64,000 nt of DNA from Tillus elongatus (GCA_964006375.1 OZ023268.1:87610358-87674357), one strand, 5' to 3'; positions 23,470-39,800 are shown, counted from the first letter of the stretch. Translations and numbers: made by a program. Notes: a model not told the origin generated them from the letters alone.

Positions 23470-23703
23470 AATTGGAACATTTGCGCATTTTTTTTTCCTT
23501 GGTACAATAACTTTTCTATTAAACTTACGTTTCCAATTTTTAAGTAAATAATGCTATTTTTCAGAAAAAAATGTAATGTATCAATTTTTTTCGTCATCAT
23601 TTAAGTAGTAAGCAGGTCCATGGAAAAGCAGCAAAAAATATGGTTGTCATTTAAAACCTTATGATGACGTCACCATTCAGAAATAGGTGACGTCATAAAT
23701 GTA

Positions 23704-24260
<557 letters not shown>

Positions 24261-24669
24261 AAATAAATAATTTACGATATGACCTGAAATTACCTCTGAA
24301 TGGGTGCCTATAATGTTAGACGAGGTCAGACAGATGTATCAGCGTTAAGCTGTTATTGCAAACAAATGCTGCAAATCAAACTTCAAACGAACAGGCTACA
24401 AAAATATGTCACAATAAACCATCAGCGGGGTTGCCATTTGCCAAAACTCTCATCTGACTCTGAAGATATCAAAAAATATATAGTAATCAATAAAAATGTT
24501 TAATGAAAGTGATTCAATTTGTTTAAAGGCAATATAGAGCTAAGTTTTATTATGTATAAATATTAAGCTTCCCATTCTTCACGATATTTAAAAGCCACCA
24601 CTTTCTCCTAGTTTAATCTGACAACACCAGTTAGCTATTTGTCATTTGTTATTTTGCCGACCGACAGCA
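24261..24669. other. Unassigned AT-rich stretch
   Basis: No recognisable gene or repeat; a 67-residue plus-strand frame at 24300-24503 has no domain. Confidence 0.35.
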
Positions 24670-24770
24670 GGTACGGAGTGGAATTCGAGTTTATATTCTT
24701 CTTCTTCTTTGTTCACAGGCGTCATAAACAAAGAAGAAGATTACCTCGAAATCGACTCCACTAATACCTT
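24670..24770. repeat. Inverted repeat of about 35-40 bp arms
   Basis: GGAGTGGAATTCGAG plus TATTCTTCTTCTTCTTTG on the left is mirrored by CAAAGAAGAAGATTACCTCG and AAATCGACTCC on the right, around a 13-nt centre CACAGGCGTCATA. It can form a long hairpin. Function unknown. Confidence 0.7.
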
Positions 24771-24994
24771 AAAATAAGGTACTTATTGTTTCGTTTAATT
24801 TTTATTTGCTCTTTATGTGGTGAACGGAAAATTTGTGGTAAGTGAAACAACATAATATCATGCAGTAGTTTAAAGTATACCTATAAACACTGTAAATGAT
24901 TAAAATTTTAATTTCCAAATTTTGTATTGTTTATATTTATTTATTTCAGTTTCAAAAAGTACGGATGCAGCAATAGGAAATAAGTGTTGAAAAA

Positions 24995-25616
24995 AGTTTA
25001 GGTTCAGCAAGTGCGTTATGATAGTGAATTTTCGTAAAAATCTTTCAGATGGTGAGAATTCAATTTCCCATTAAACTAGAATCTTCAGTTTTGATACAGA
25101 CTAAAACATATATGAAAGCAGCGTGGGTACTAAATTTAAAAAATAACACAATGAGCTTGTTTGCAGCAACTGGCTCACTTCAGTTGACTAAAACTGATCA
25201 TCCAAGCGACTAATAAGGAAAAATATCTGCCACGTTTATAATTTGACAGGTACATTCCTTTTATAAATAAAGCAAATAAATCCAAGGAATTAAAAGGAAA
25301 AGTACCTGCCCTATTTATAATTTGGCAGGTAGAGCCCCTTTGTGAAACTTTTTTTTTCTGGAAAACTTTTGTGACTTTAATGCAATTTGTAACACAATTT
25401 TTTTAAAGAGACTGACAGTACTTACATATATCTCTACCAACTTATAATTTTCTAGCTCCATAGAAAGTGGAAATTTCTTTAAAAAGTCGCTGGGACCTCT
25501 AAAACCGGTCTCCCAGGTCCATTTAAATTTAAAGAATTAGTTTTAATGATATTACTAATAAGTGTACAATTCTTATGAAAATTCACTACTATAATGCCTT
25601 TGCTGCGTCCTGAACA
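24995..25616. repeat. AB-family segment bounded by two B ends
   Basis: The left end reads AGGTTCAGCAAGTGCG and TTATGATAGTGAATTTTCG (about 25001-25040). The right end reads GAAAATTCACTACTATAATG and CCTTTGCTGCGTCC (about 25577-25612). The interior contains CTGCCAAATT-like and CTTTTATAAAT words also present near 40.9 and 55.7 kb. Longer than the usual 300-bp B...B segment. Confidence 0.6.
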
Positions 25617-26035
<419 letters not shown>

Positions 26036-26654
26036 TACAACTCCAATCGTTTTTAGTCTATTGTTATTATTAACAGTCAATAGTTTCTTCCTAAAATTTG
26101 CTCTTACCGAACACACGTGGCTTCCATTGACTTCAGCTTCTGGCGCTGTTACAGTCTTTACTCTTAGCATGACGCTTTGCTTACTCTTACTGCTGAACTA
26201 TTTTACATACGTATTTACATCTTTATGAATCATTTGCAAAGCTCACTAGTCTCTTCTATCGAGAATGAAAATTGTAGAAGCATCCTCTTACTAGGCATCG
26301 TGTGTCCATTTGCTATGATTGTACCTTTAATTTACACTGTTAGTCAATGCTCGCTCTCTATGCAACTTTTATTCATGTGACCTAAGAAATTGCTTGAAAT
26401 TTCCATTTTTTACGTGCCTTACGTGGTCTTCTGCTACATTCATCACCTTTATAATGTGAGGCAACTTACCATTACATTTCCTGTTCCCTAGTTTAATTAT
26501 CATAACGAGCAGATTTCGTCTTTGTAAATAGCTATTAGTCAATGATACATTCTGCAGATAACGTACCATTTCTGCCTAACATACACGGTTTGGACCGTCC
26601 CGTTTGTTTTGTCGTTTCTATTGTTAGTCAATGCTCGCTATTCAATTTCTTTTT
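26036..26654. other. Unassigned stretch with a partial internal duplication
   Basis: GTTAGTCAATGCTCGCT occurs at about 26340 and again at about 26625. No domain recognised in the short frames on either strand. Confidence 0.35.
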
Positions 26655-26776
26655 AGTGATTTTTTGTAGAAAAAATTCAGTATGAGGGAGATCCCAACTT
26701 TTGAATTTTGAAAAAAAATTGTAAATGAGCGCGAACTAGGACCCCCCATATCCGGGGTCAGTTTCAGTTTTTATAT

Positions 26777-26841
<65 letters not shown>

Positions 26842-27062
26842 GTGTGTGTATCACACCGATAACTAATGGTCCAATTTTGATAAAATTTGGTAAAGAAGCT
26901 ATGATAACCAAATTTGGTGGGTAGGTATAGGATATAAAAAGTAAACTATACACCAAAATTTATATTTCTATGTTACAAAAAAAAAGTTATAATAAAATAT
27001 TTTGTGCCAGATCATTTCTATGAAAATTAACTACCATAACGCACTTGCTGCGTCCATGCTTT
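26655..27062 (+). repeat. AB-family repeat, compact A...B copy with (TA)n
   Basis: This 408-bp copy shows the whole plan: A-end hairpin (TAGTGATTTTTTGTAG and AAAAAATTCAGT), A block ending CATATCCGGGGTCAGTTTC, (TA)n at 26780-26838 followed by a short TG run, GTATCACACCGATAACTAATG, a short body, then GAAAATTAACTACCATAACG and CACTTGCTGCGTCC at the end. It is the best type copy in the window for defining both ends. Confidence 0.85.
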
Positions 27063-27680
27063 TTTAGATCTTTTGTTGGTAATTGTAAAGAAAAAAATTC
27101 ACTTGTCTAGGCGTTTTTCTTGAAAAAATTCAATAACGTATTTATGAATTATGTTGCAAACTTTATCATCACACTGTATGTAATAACTGAAAATCGTCAA
27201 TTAGCGCCATCTTTCCAACTTTATATAGCCGCTGGTGTCCACAAATATAAGTATCGGTAAAACTTTGGAAGTTACCAGTAGTTATGAAAAGTACGTGACC
27301 AATTTTCTCGACTTTTTCGCATGCCTTGCTCATATCTAAATTCCTGATGTAACACGATCGAAATTGCATCCTAGACACGTGTTACATTTCATCTGGACAC
27401 AAGACACGTGCACGACTACGGAAGTTATTTTATTAGTTACAATTAAATTTGCGACACCTACGATAACATACTTATAAAACAACGTTTATTTTGCCAGTAG
27501 ATAACTTGCCAGTTTTACAATGAGTTTAAACATTTTTTATTGCTATTATACAGCAGACTGAAATTATTATTCGGAAAACTTTACATCTCAGAATATTTGT
27601 TTGGTATTCTAAAAGTGCTTTGTGAGTTTTGATCGTCCCGTCTTTATAGTCATCGCCTTCATTGCAGATGCAGACCAGTT
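27063..27680. other. Unassigned stretch
   Basis: No gene or repeat recognised; a 69-residue minus-strand frame (27378-27169) has no visible domain. Confidence 0.35.
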
Positions 27681-31035
<3,355 letters not shown>

Positions 31036-32112
31036 TATATTTTAGCAAATTTTCGTAGAAAAAATGCGTTATTAAGAAGACCGGGACTCATGAATTTTAA
31101 AATGAACCCCTTAAACCCATATACGGGGTCAGTTTCAGTTTTTGCCTGTTTACGCATATACAGGGTGGCGCATTTTTAGGGTAAAGCTCAACATATCCGT
31201 TATTATACAAGATATGAGGAAAAAGTATATACGTTAATTATAGGGTGTCTCGAGCTGTATCTTATTAACCTATTTTGACAATTACAGGACCGCCCATAAG
31301 TCGTTGGTGATACACGCTTTATTTTTCTAATAGAACATTCCTCATGTTATTGCATTGCATTTTTGTATTTTCCATCAAATTATAATGCATGTTTGTAAGA
31401 AAAAAAAATGATATCGTTCATTGTTTTTGAGTTATTTCAATTGTTTTGCAACTTTTCACGTTTTTGGCACATATTTCAAAGGCATATCACAAATTGTGAT
31501 ATGGCGTTTTTATGAATAGTTAGCGGAGCCCTATGGAAATGACGCATTCAGAGAGCGTTTTCTTTGTATTACTCGTCGAAAAAATCGTGCTGCTGTATAC
31601 AGGGACTCTCAAATAGTGGCTGAATTTGAAAAGTTTTCGCAGAAAGGTTTTTAGTATTTCCGCACAAATAATTTTTTGTAAGATTTTTGTGATATATTGG
31701 TAATGAATAATAAATGTTTAGTAAGTTATTGTAAAAAAAAATTGTCGAATGTTTGTGAAAAATATAATTTAGTGTAACATTACTGAAGGCAATTTATGTA
31801 CAAGAAATTATCATATATTTTTTTCCAATTTTGGTTCTTAAGCTGTTTGTGAATAATTATATCTTATCAGGTGCGTAAATAGCTTAAAGGGGTTCATTGG
31901 CCAGGAAAATTGGACCAGTTTTTCTGGAACTTTTAAAGTTATTTTCAGAAAATGTTTGTACTTTTTTAAACAACAAAGCTATTTTAATGAAATATGGTAC
32001 ATTGTTAGTGTTATATAGGTTATAATATCAACCAAATGTCCTTCTTGTAAAAACAAGACATATTTTCCATGAAAATTATTTTTATGAAAATTCGCTACCG
32101 TAACGTATTTGC
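31036..32112 (+). repeat. AB-family copy with mariner-MITE-like insertion, ending in a B end
   Basis: A degenerate A end (TAGCAAATTTTCGTAG and AAAAAATGCGTTATTAAG) and CATATACGGGGTCAGTTTC are followed by TATACAGGGTGGCGCATTT, which looks like a mariner-type terminus with TA, and by GACCGCCCATAAGTCGTTGG. Around 31500-31650 an unassigned open stretch reads RRKNRAAVYRDSQIVAEFEK. The copy ends with GAAAATTCGCTACCGTAACG and TATTTGCTGCGTCCC at about 32089-32112. Confidence 0.65.
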
Positions 32113-32531
32113 TGCGTCCCGAACTTTTTTAAAGACTAATGAGAGCCATACAGTAACTGTGGGACTGCCTTAACTATAACTCTACCGTAAACCAGTAAAT
32201 AGGCGCCATAACACTCGGCAATGCGACGAGCTCTTTACAACAATTTAATCAGATGAAGTGGGAAGTACACTTGGAGAACCCAAATCACCACAACACATTT
32301 AAAAAAGACCTGATTATCGTTTCACTAACCAAGTTAGCGTGATCAGAGGATGAAAAATTCTTAGGTAAAGGGACCGAACTGAGATGGGAAAATATACGCA
32401 GGCAAATTCTGCAGTGTATTGTATTTTTATCGCGGGACGAGGTCTGCACTGTTCCTACTAACTTATCTAAAATGTGTCCATCTCTAGTAATTTTGGAAAG
32501 GTTCAACGACACCTAAATTAAGTTTAAAGGC

Positions 32532-33480
32532 TTGTCCGTCAAACAGAAAAGTTTTTCAGTAACAAATTCACTTGAATTTATTAACAAGATTAAAGAGGTT
32601 AAATTGACTGAAGGCGAGGTTCTAATTTCAATCGATGTAACCTCATTGTTTCCTAGCGTTCCCACAGGGCAAACTTTAAAGTACTTAGAGCAGTTGTTAA
32701 AAATGAATAACATACATGAAAATGTTTGCAAAGAATATTTAACTTTAACAAGCCTTTGTATCAAACAAAATATTTTTCAGTTCAACAATGAATTTTTTGA
32801 ACAAACCCAAGGTACGGCAATGGACAATCCGCTATCGCCATTTATTGCAGACCTTTTCATGAGCAGATTTGAAACAGATCTTGAAAGTGAAAATAGTTAT
32901 TTTCCTAGAGTATGGTTTCGTTTACGCAGTGTTTAACACAAACATTTGCAGAATAGAAGATTTTTTTGCCAGATTAAACAATAAATTTGATTCTATAAAA
33001 CTTACTCACGAATTAGAAATTAATAATAAATTACCCTTTCCGGGTGTATTAGTTATCAAGAATAAAGACACTTTAGAATTCGATATCTATAGAAAGGAAA
33101 CCACCACTATAAGCTACATTCCGAACGACTCACATCATACGTACGCACAAAAAAAAGGCCAGTCTGAATTTTTTAGTAAATCGGTTAATTAATTTTCCTT
33201 TAAACAAAAGTAGATATACCAAAGAATTAAATTATATTAAGAACGTGGCCGAATAAAACGGATACACTGCTTGCCTAGTGGAAAAATTAATCAACAAACA
33301 GAAAACAAAGAAAATGTTGACGGAATCAACAACGTTTAAAAGAGAATAATCTGAAATAAACTTTGTATGCTTACCATTTGAACCTCGAATCACGAGGGGT
33401 CTAGATAGCATTTTTTAAAAAGTCAACTTGCAGCTAACGTTTTCGACAAAAAATACCTTAAAAAACTTGCTAGGTAACCC
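32532..33480 (+). pseudogene. Penelope-like reverse transcriptase, active site deleted
   Basis: The first frame (32532-32936) reads EVLISIDVTSLFPSVPTGQT, LCIKQNIFQFNNEFFEQTQG and TAMDNPLSPFIADLFMSRFE, characteristic Penelope RT blocks. At 32910-32940 WFR is followed by a junction where the YVDD box should be; it is missing and the frame shifts. The second frame (to 33192) reads FNTNICRIEDFFARLNNKFD, NNKLPFPGVLVI and KDTLEFDIYRK. Further 3' sequence to about 33480 is weakly similar, with shifts (NYIKNVAE, PFEPRITRGLD). The GIY-YIG endonuclease that should follow is essentially absent. Confidence 0.9.
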
Positions 33481-33759
33481 AAAAGATAAGGATAGCACGG
33501 ACAAAATATCGGGAGATAACATAATAATACAGATAGTTCCGACAAAGCAAACTATGTTAATTTAGGTGTCGTTGAACCTTTTCAAAATTACTGGAGATGG
33601 ACACATTTTAGATAAGTTAGTAGGAACAGTGCAGACCTCGTCCCGCGATAAAAATACAATACACTGCAGAATTTGCCTGCGTTTATTTTCCCATCTCAGT
33701 TCGGTCCCTTTACCTAAGATCCGGTATCTAAGGTGATGTTAGTTTTTAAAATAGTTAGA

Positions 33760-33830
33760 ATGTTTCATCCTCTGATGACGCTAACTTGGTTAGTGAAACA
33801 ATCGTCAGGTCTTTTTTTAAATGTCTTGTG
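33760..33830 (+). ncRNA. Hammerhead-like motif in the Penelope-like terminal repeat
   Basis: CTCTGATGA near 33775 is followed by one extra C, a GCTAAC-TTG-GTTAGT hairpin, GAAAC, a four-base loop AATC and GTC. CCT before the core can pair with AGG after GTC. As in the 11.6 kb motif, one extra base separates the CTGATGA core from stem II. The complementary copy lies in the left arm near 32300-32345 (minus). Hammerhead ribozymes have been reported in Penelope-like terminal repeats. Confidence 0.45.
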
Positions 33831-33895
33831 GTGACTTGGGTTCTCCAAGTGTATCTCAGTGCTCATCACAGGTTCCAATCTTCACTTAGTCAGAT

Positions 33896-34310
33896 CAAGT
33901 GGGGTATTTTGAAAGAATATGATGTGGATGATTGTCTAATTCTAATCGTATTAAATCGCTATGTAATGGCAGTAGTGCATACGTGACAACTAATGGAATG
34001 CTCAGTGACTATTATTAGTATCGAACAGGGTTTCAAACAAGGATGTGTGGTGTCTGCGTGGTTATTCAACATAGTCATAGACAAATATATAAGAGAAGTT
34101 TGCTCGTAGACAGAAAGCATAGAAATGAATGCTTCTGAGGTAAATGTGTAACTGTACGCTGGTGATGCAGTACTCATTAATGAATCTGAAGGAGAAATGC
34201 AGTGGGTGTTACGAGATAGTGATGACAGGAACAAATAAAATGAATATACGCGTCAACGCAGAAAAGAATAAAATTATGGTGTTTGATAAAGAGGGGGGGG
34301 GGGGATAAAT
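33896..34310 (+). pseudogene. Non-LTR reverse transcriptase fragment
   Basis: Frames reading WGILKEYDVDDCL, IKSLCNGSSAYVTTNGMLSD, IEQGFKQGCVVSAWLFNIVI and LYAGDAVLINESEGEMQWVL correspond to RT blocks from the QG-x-SP region to the active site, where YADD has become YAGD. It ends with a sequence like MNIRVNAEKNKIMVFDK. Two or more frameshifts. It abuts the right arm of the Penelope-like element. Confidence 0.82.
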
Positions 34311-34753
34311 AATTGCAGTCCCTTGATATGAATTATGGAAATAGCATCATAGGCTTCTTGATTTCGGTGACGAAGGTCAACTAGGTTATCTGGTGGTTGG
34401 AGTACCCAGACGATTGCAAATCATATCCCACACAAGTTCGATTGGTGACAAGTCTGAGAGCGAGAAGGCCATGTAAGCAGGGTCACGTTATTTTCTTTTA
34501 AGAATCTTGTGGAACCATTGCTGTATGAGGACATGCATTGTCTTGTTGGCAAACCGGCTTTCCGAATACCAATACAGAGGCCACTTTTAAATTTACTTAA
34601 ATAATTGTAAATGCTCGGTACGCGGCGCGTAGACTTAATAAATTGAGCACAAATCGCTACGAACTGAACGCGATTTTCAAGAGGATATTTTTTAATAAAC
34701 CGAGATTGAGAAACTGTATGCTTGTAAAATGTTTTTGTCCATATTGTTGTCAT
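34305..34753 (-). pseudogene. Tc1-like transposase, C-terminal fragment
   Basis: The frame 34753-34421 reads RQCMSSYSNGSTRFLKENNV then TLLTWPSRSQTCHQSNLCGI, matching the Tc1 blocks usually written as QDNARPH...LPWPxxSPDLxPIEHxW in weathered form. In the next frame it continues VWDMICNRLGTP and PPDNLVDLRHRNQEAYDAI, the typical C-terminus. This is a different Tc1/mariner branch from the DD41D-like copies. Catalytic residues are lost. Confidence 0.75.
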
Positions 34754-35019
34754 CTCTAGCCGGAGACAAAACAGAGCAATATAGAAAATTTCATTGCAAT
34801 TTATAGACTCTTACTGGATGCTCGGATTTTTTGGAAAGCCAATATGAAAATCAAGTATAAGCAGACTTGGAAAAATAAAATATTTAGTTATTCTACAAGG
34901 ATGTGTTAATTTAAGTCTTAAATCACAGTTCTATTCGTATTTTTTTATTACTTTCCCAATTTAAATTTTTTGATATTCAAGGCAAACAATGCTCGTCTGG
35001 TTTGCGATTTATTGGTACA
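34754..35019. other. Unassigned AT-rich stretch
   Basis: No feature recognised. Confidence 0.35.
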
Positions 35020-35292
35020 TTAAAAAAAGACAATTTCACGCTTTGTCGTAAACTCCACGAAGGAGAAAGTATTTATCGAAAATATACGTGGGCAATTCAG
35101 TCGCTTGTTTTCACACGGTATTTGTCTATAAGTTGCTCCAGTAACACGTTCAAAATTACGTTCTAAACACGTATAACCTTCATCGCAACATCTTAAACGT
35201 GCCCGTTTAATTTTTTCTCCTATTCTGTAAGCGATTTTCTTTCTTTTCCAATATACACAGGCATTTGTTAAAGCAACGGCGTCAAATTCCAA
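35020..35292 (-). CDS. Unrecognised 90-residue cysteine-containing open frame
   Basis: The minus-strand frame reads FDAVALTNACVYWKRKKIAY, then KRARLRCCDEGYTCLERNFE, then ATYRQIPCENKRLNCPRIFS. It has six Cys, with a CC-x3-GY-x-C cluster that recalls the CCxGY signature of EMI/NIM-type extracellular modules, but the match is too short to claim. No signal peptide at the ATG. It could be a host exon (start not necessarily the ATG), a transposon-encoded piece, or chance. It is not part of any repeat copied elsewhere in this window. Confidence 0.3.
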   Translation of the reverse strand: MEFDAVALTNACVYWKRKKIAYRIGEKIKRARLRCCDEGYTCLERNFERVTGATYRQIPCENKRLNCPRIFSINTFSFVEFTTKREIVFF

Positions 35293-35516
35293 TAATTTTA
35301 TGGATTATAAGACATTTGATTCCCCATTGAATGCTGCTTTTATACTTTCTTAACTCTATTCTTTTTGAAATGTAAAATTATGTTTTGCCTAGTCTTTTTA
35401 TCTCCTACATTTTTTTGTATGCTCAACTCACGCTTCTCTCGACGTTAAAATAATAAAGAAATTAGATAAAGAAATGAAACCGAAGCTAAAATGATACTAA
35501 AATTTCTAAAATTTGT
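35293..35516. other. Unassigned AT-rich stretch
   Basis: Nothing recognised. Confidence 0.3.
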
Positions 35517-36330
<814 letters not shown>

Positions 36331-36612
36331 CTGGACGCAGCAAGTGCGTTATGGTAGTGAATTTTCATAAAAAAATGTTTTTAACAGCAAGAAAGCAGGC
36401 ATCAATCTATATAGTAGAAACAATGTGCCATGTTTAATCAAAATAACTTTATTGTTTGAAAATGTACAAACATTTCCCAAAGTAAACTTAAATTGTTCCA
36501 GAAAAAACTGGTTTCCTGGTCAACCTTATAGGTTAATAGCAAATTGAGCTATTCAAATTTGAAGCATTTAATGAAAATTCGCTACCATAACGCACTTTCT
36601 GCGTCCCGAATT
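36331..36612. repeat. AB-family B...B segment, about 280 bp
   Basis: CTGGACGCAGCAAGTGCG with TTATGGTAGTGAATTTTC at the left; GAAAATTCGCTACCATAACG with CACTTTCTGCGTCCC at the right. The interior (AAAGCAGGCATCA, CAAAATAACTTTATTG, CTTATAGGTTAATAGC) is shared with segments at 38.2, 42.7, 43.8, 47.5 and 58.4 kb. Alone it looks like a MITE with about 35-bp inverted ends. Confidence 0.85.
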
Positions 36613-37590
<978 letters not shown>

Positions 37591-37906
37591 AATTGGGGTT
37601 TTCCTCAAAACGTCAAAGTCGCGATTTAAAACGTCAAAATTGGCAACATTTAGGCAAGGAACTTGAATCTAATACGGGCTATGGAAAGAAAATGTCCCAA
37701 GAACAATGTTTTACAAACCCTGAGGTCTTAGTTTCAATCATCATTGTCCTTCATTTTACTACAATGTTTCCAGAAAATTCATTTCAAATATACCCTTTCT
37801 CTGATAGTCTTAGCTATAGATTTTATCGTTTAATGGTATATAATTTTTGTCGAATTTGCCTAAAAAATCAATAAAGCTCAATATATCCGTTATTATACAA
37901 GATATG

Positions 37907-37992
<86 letters not shown>

Positions 37993-38480
37993 TAATTATA
38001 GGGTGTCTTGAGCTACATCTTAAAAAATTATTAGTACAATCACAGGATGGCCCATAAGTCGTTGGTGGTACAATTTTTCTTTTCTTTTTAGTCGAACACG
38101 CCCTATGTTATTCCATTTATGCATTTTCCATCGAAATATAATGCATGTTTGTAGGAAAAGAAATTCTGAATGTAGCAAATGCGTTATGGTAGCGAATTTT
38201 AATTAAATGCTTCATATTTGAAAAGCTCAATTTGCTATTAACCTATAAGGTTGACCAAGAAACGGTTTTTTTTTCGGGAACACCTTAAGTTTACTTTCGG
38301 AAATTTTTGTACGTTTTCAAACAATAAAGTTATTTTGATTAAACTTGGCACATTGTTTTTACTATATAGGTTATACTGGTAACCAAATTTGATGCCTGCT
38401 TTCTTAAAAAAACATATTTGCTATTAAAAACATTTTTATGAAAATTCATTACCATAAAGCACTTGCTGCGTCCAGTTTTT
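37591..38480 (+). repeat. AB-family repeat, body with a second (TA)n locus and B...B end
   Basis: Body from AATTGGGGTTTTCCTC and AAACGTCAAAGTCGC through GGAAAGAAAATGTCCCAAG and ACCCTTTCTCTGATAG to CAATATATCCGTTATTATAC, then (TA)n at 37908-37989 in place of the short AT run of other copies, then the B...B segment 38166-38478 ending CACTTGCTGCGTCCAG. This shows two separate TA-expansion points in the family. Confidence 0.78.
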
Positions 38481-38572
38481 TTTTACATTAACTCGACCTG
38501 AGTGTCCCTGTTTTTCGAAGGAATTATGATTGGTAAATATACTCCGTGGTTCGCCATTGCGTTCGGAGGTCA

Positions 38573-38695
38573 TCTAATAGCACACGGTGTCTCCAGATCA
38601 GGCTAGGTCACCCATCCCAAGTACTGAGGGGAGGGTGCCCGACGTTGCTTAATTTCGTTGAATCGGACCGATATCTTCAACACGGTGTGGTCGTG
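38573..38695 (-). pseudogene. 5S rRNA pseudogene or 5S-derived SINE head
   Basis: The minus strand reads ACGACCACACCGTGTTGAAG, ATCGGTCCGATTCAACGAAA, TTAAGCAACGTCGGGCACC, AGTACTTGGGATGGGTGACC and ACACCGTGTGCTATTAGATG, following a eukaryotic 5S rRNA nearly end to end. The internal promoter A box (AATTAAGCAACG, 38643-38654) and C box (GGATGGGTGACC, 38606-38617) are recognisable. Several positions are off consensus (CCCTCCCC and GATCTGGA regions), so it is not a normal 5S gene. Only one unit is seen. No poly-A tail or target duplication was identified, so a SINE3 origin is possible but unproved. Confidence 0.82.
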
Positions 38696-38756
38696 ACTAA
38701 CATAAAATTATATGTAAAAAAACAAGCTTTTATTTAGGTGTACTAAATTGAAAAGG

Positions 38757-38930
38757 TCTCGACTTAGCAAGTGCGTTGCGGTATCGAATTTTCATTGAAA
38801 TGTTTTTAATTTTTGCTAACTAAAAGATATCAAACGTAATAGATAGTACAATCTTTATAGTAGAAACATAGGTACCAAATTTCAACAAAATAACTTTATT
38901 ATTTGAAGACACCATTATTATTTTCCACAG
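38757..38930 (+). repeat. AB-family B end and inner fragment
   Basis: CTCGACTTAGCAAGTGCG and TTGCGGTATCGAATTTTC form a weathered B end, followed by CAACAAAATAACTTTATT inner text. The opposite B end is missing. Confidence 0.6.
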
Positions 38931-39094
38931 CAGCGCGTTAAGCCACAACGAAACTATATGAGTGTGTCGGAATGACACGTTGACTGTTAAAATGCCAAAT
39001 AAAAAAAAGATGTTGTCATCACAACCAATGGCCACCAGGTAAATCGACATATGTATCAAAAGTAAGGTTAAAATTCCACAAATACTGTAATGGT

Positions 39095-39800
39095 TACTTT
39101 TTTTTTGATAAACTGTACCGTGCTATCGATGAGGGTGAGTCTTGTTTGAGTCTATTTTTGAACTTGAGCAAGGCTTTCGACCTTGACGATCATGATTTGC
39201 TTGTGTCTAAGCTTGAGTCCATCGAAGTCAGAGGAATGCCTCTTGATTGGTTAATAAAGTTATTTGAGCGGGAGGAAACACTTTGTCTCCCTCGGTGGTA
39301 TAAATTCAGATGTATTGGTGGTAAAAAGGACGTCCCGTAGGGCTCTGTGTTGGGCCCTTTACTCTATTTACCCTATGTTTCGGATCTATCGTTTAATGGC
39401 TGTATATTGTTTGCCGATGATACATCAGTGTTAGTCACTAGAAGAGATCTTTCGTCATTATCGGAGAAGACAAGCGTTGATTTCGAGGAACTGAATCAAT
39501 ATTTTATAGAAAATCTACTTGCTCTCAACACAGATAAATCGGTGTGCTTTAGCTATGACATTTCGGCTGCGGGACGTTCTTCGGGGGATCCTGCGGTTTC
39601 TCTTATAGGTTCTCAAAGAATGTATACTACTCAAGCAAAGTTCTTGCGAGTTACATTGGACTACAGACTAGGGTGGTCGGCTCACTTTGATGGATTGTGT
39701 TGACAGCTTTCGACGGCTTGTTAAACAATCACAACAGTTGAGAGGTACTGCTGACCTTGTGGTGATAAAGTTATTCTTCGTATTTGCTTGTAAGTTTGAT
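39095..39800 (+). pseudogene. Non-LTR reverse transcriptase fragment
   Basis: Frames 39146-39340 and 39347-39703 read NLSKAFDLDDHDLLVSKLES, VRGMPLDWLIKL, then a stop, GSVLGPLLYLPYVSDL, GCILFADDTSVLVT (active site FADD) and AKFLRVTLDYRLGWSAH. After a shift LRGTADLVVIKLFFVFA follows. This is the RT palm and thumb region of a Jockey/CR1-group LINE. It is broken by one stop between the two frames and further decay downstream. Confidence 0.85.

Larger units (their letters stand above)
32267..33853 (+). mobile_element. Penelope-like element with inverted terminal repeats
   Basis: A left arm (32267-32520) and right arm (33559-33853) are inverted copies: TACACTTGGAGAACCCAA at 32267 matches TTGGGTTCTCCAAGTGTA ending at 33853, and AGGTTCAACGACACCTAAAT near 32500 matches ATTTAGGTGTCGTTGAACC at 33560. 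The left arm lacks about 50 bp present in the right arm. Between them lies a Penelope-type RT. Terminal repeats in either orientation are a known feature of Penelope-like elements. Confidence 0.88.

Noticed and set aside
31500..31660. Short frame RRKNRAAVYRDSQIVAEFEK as a transposase N-terminus
   Set aside because: Could not be tied to any family; too short and isolated to annotate.
38573..38695. A functional 5S rRNA gene
   Set aside because: Helical regions deviate from the 5S consensus at several positions and only a single isolated unit is present.
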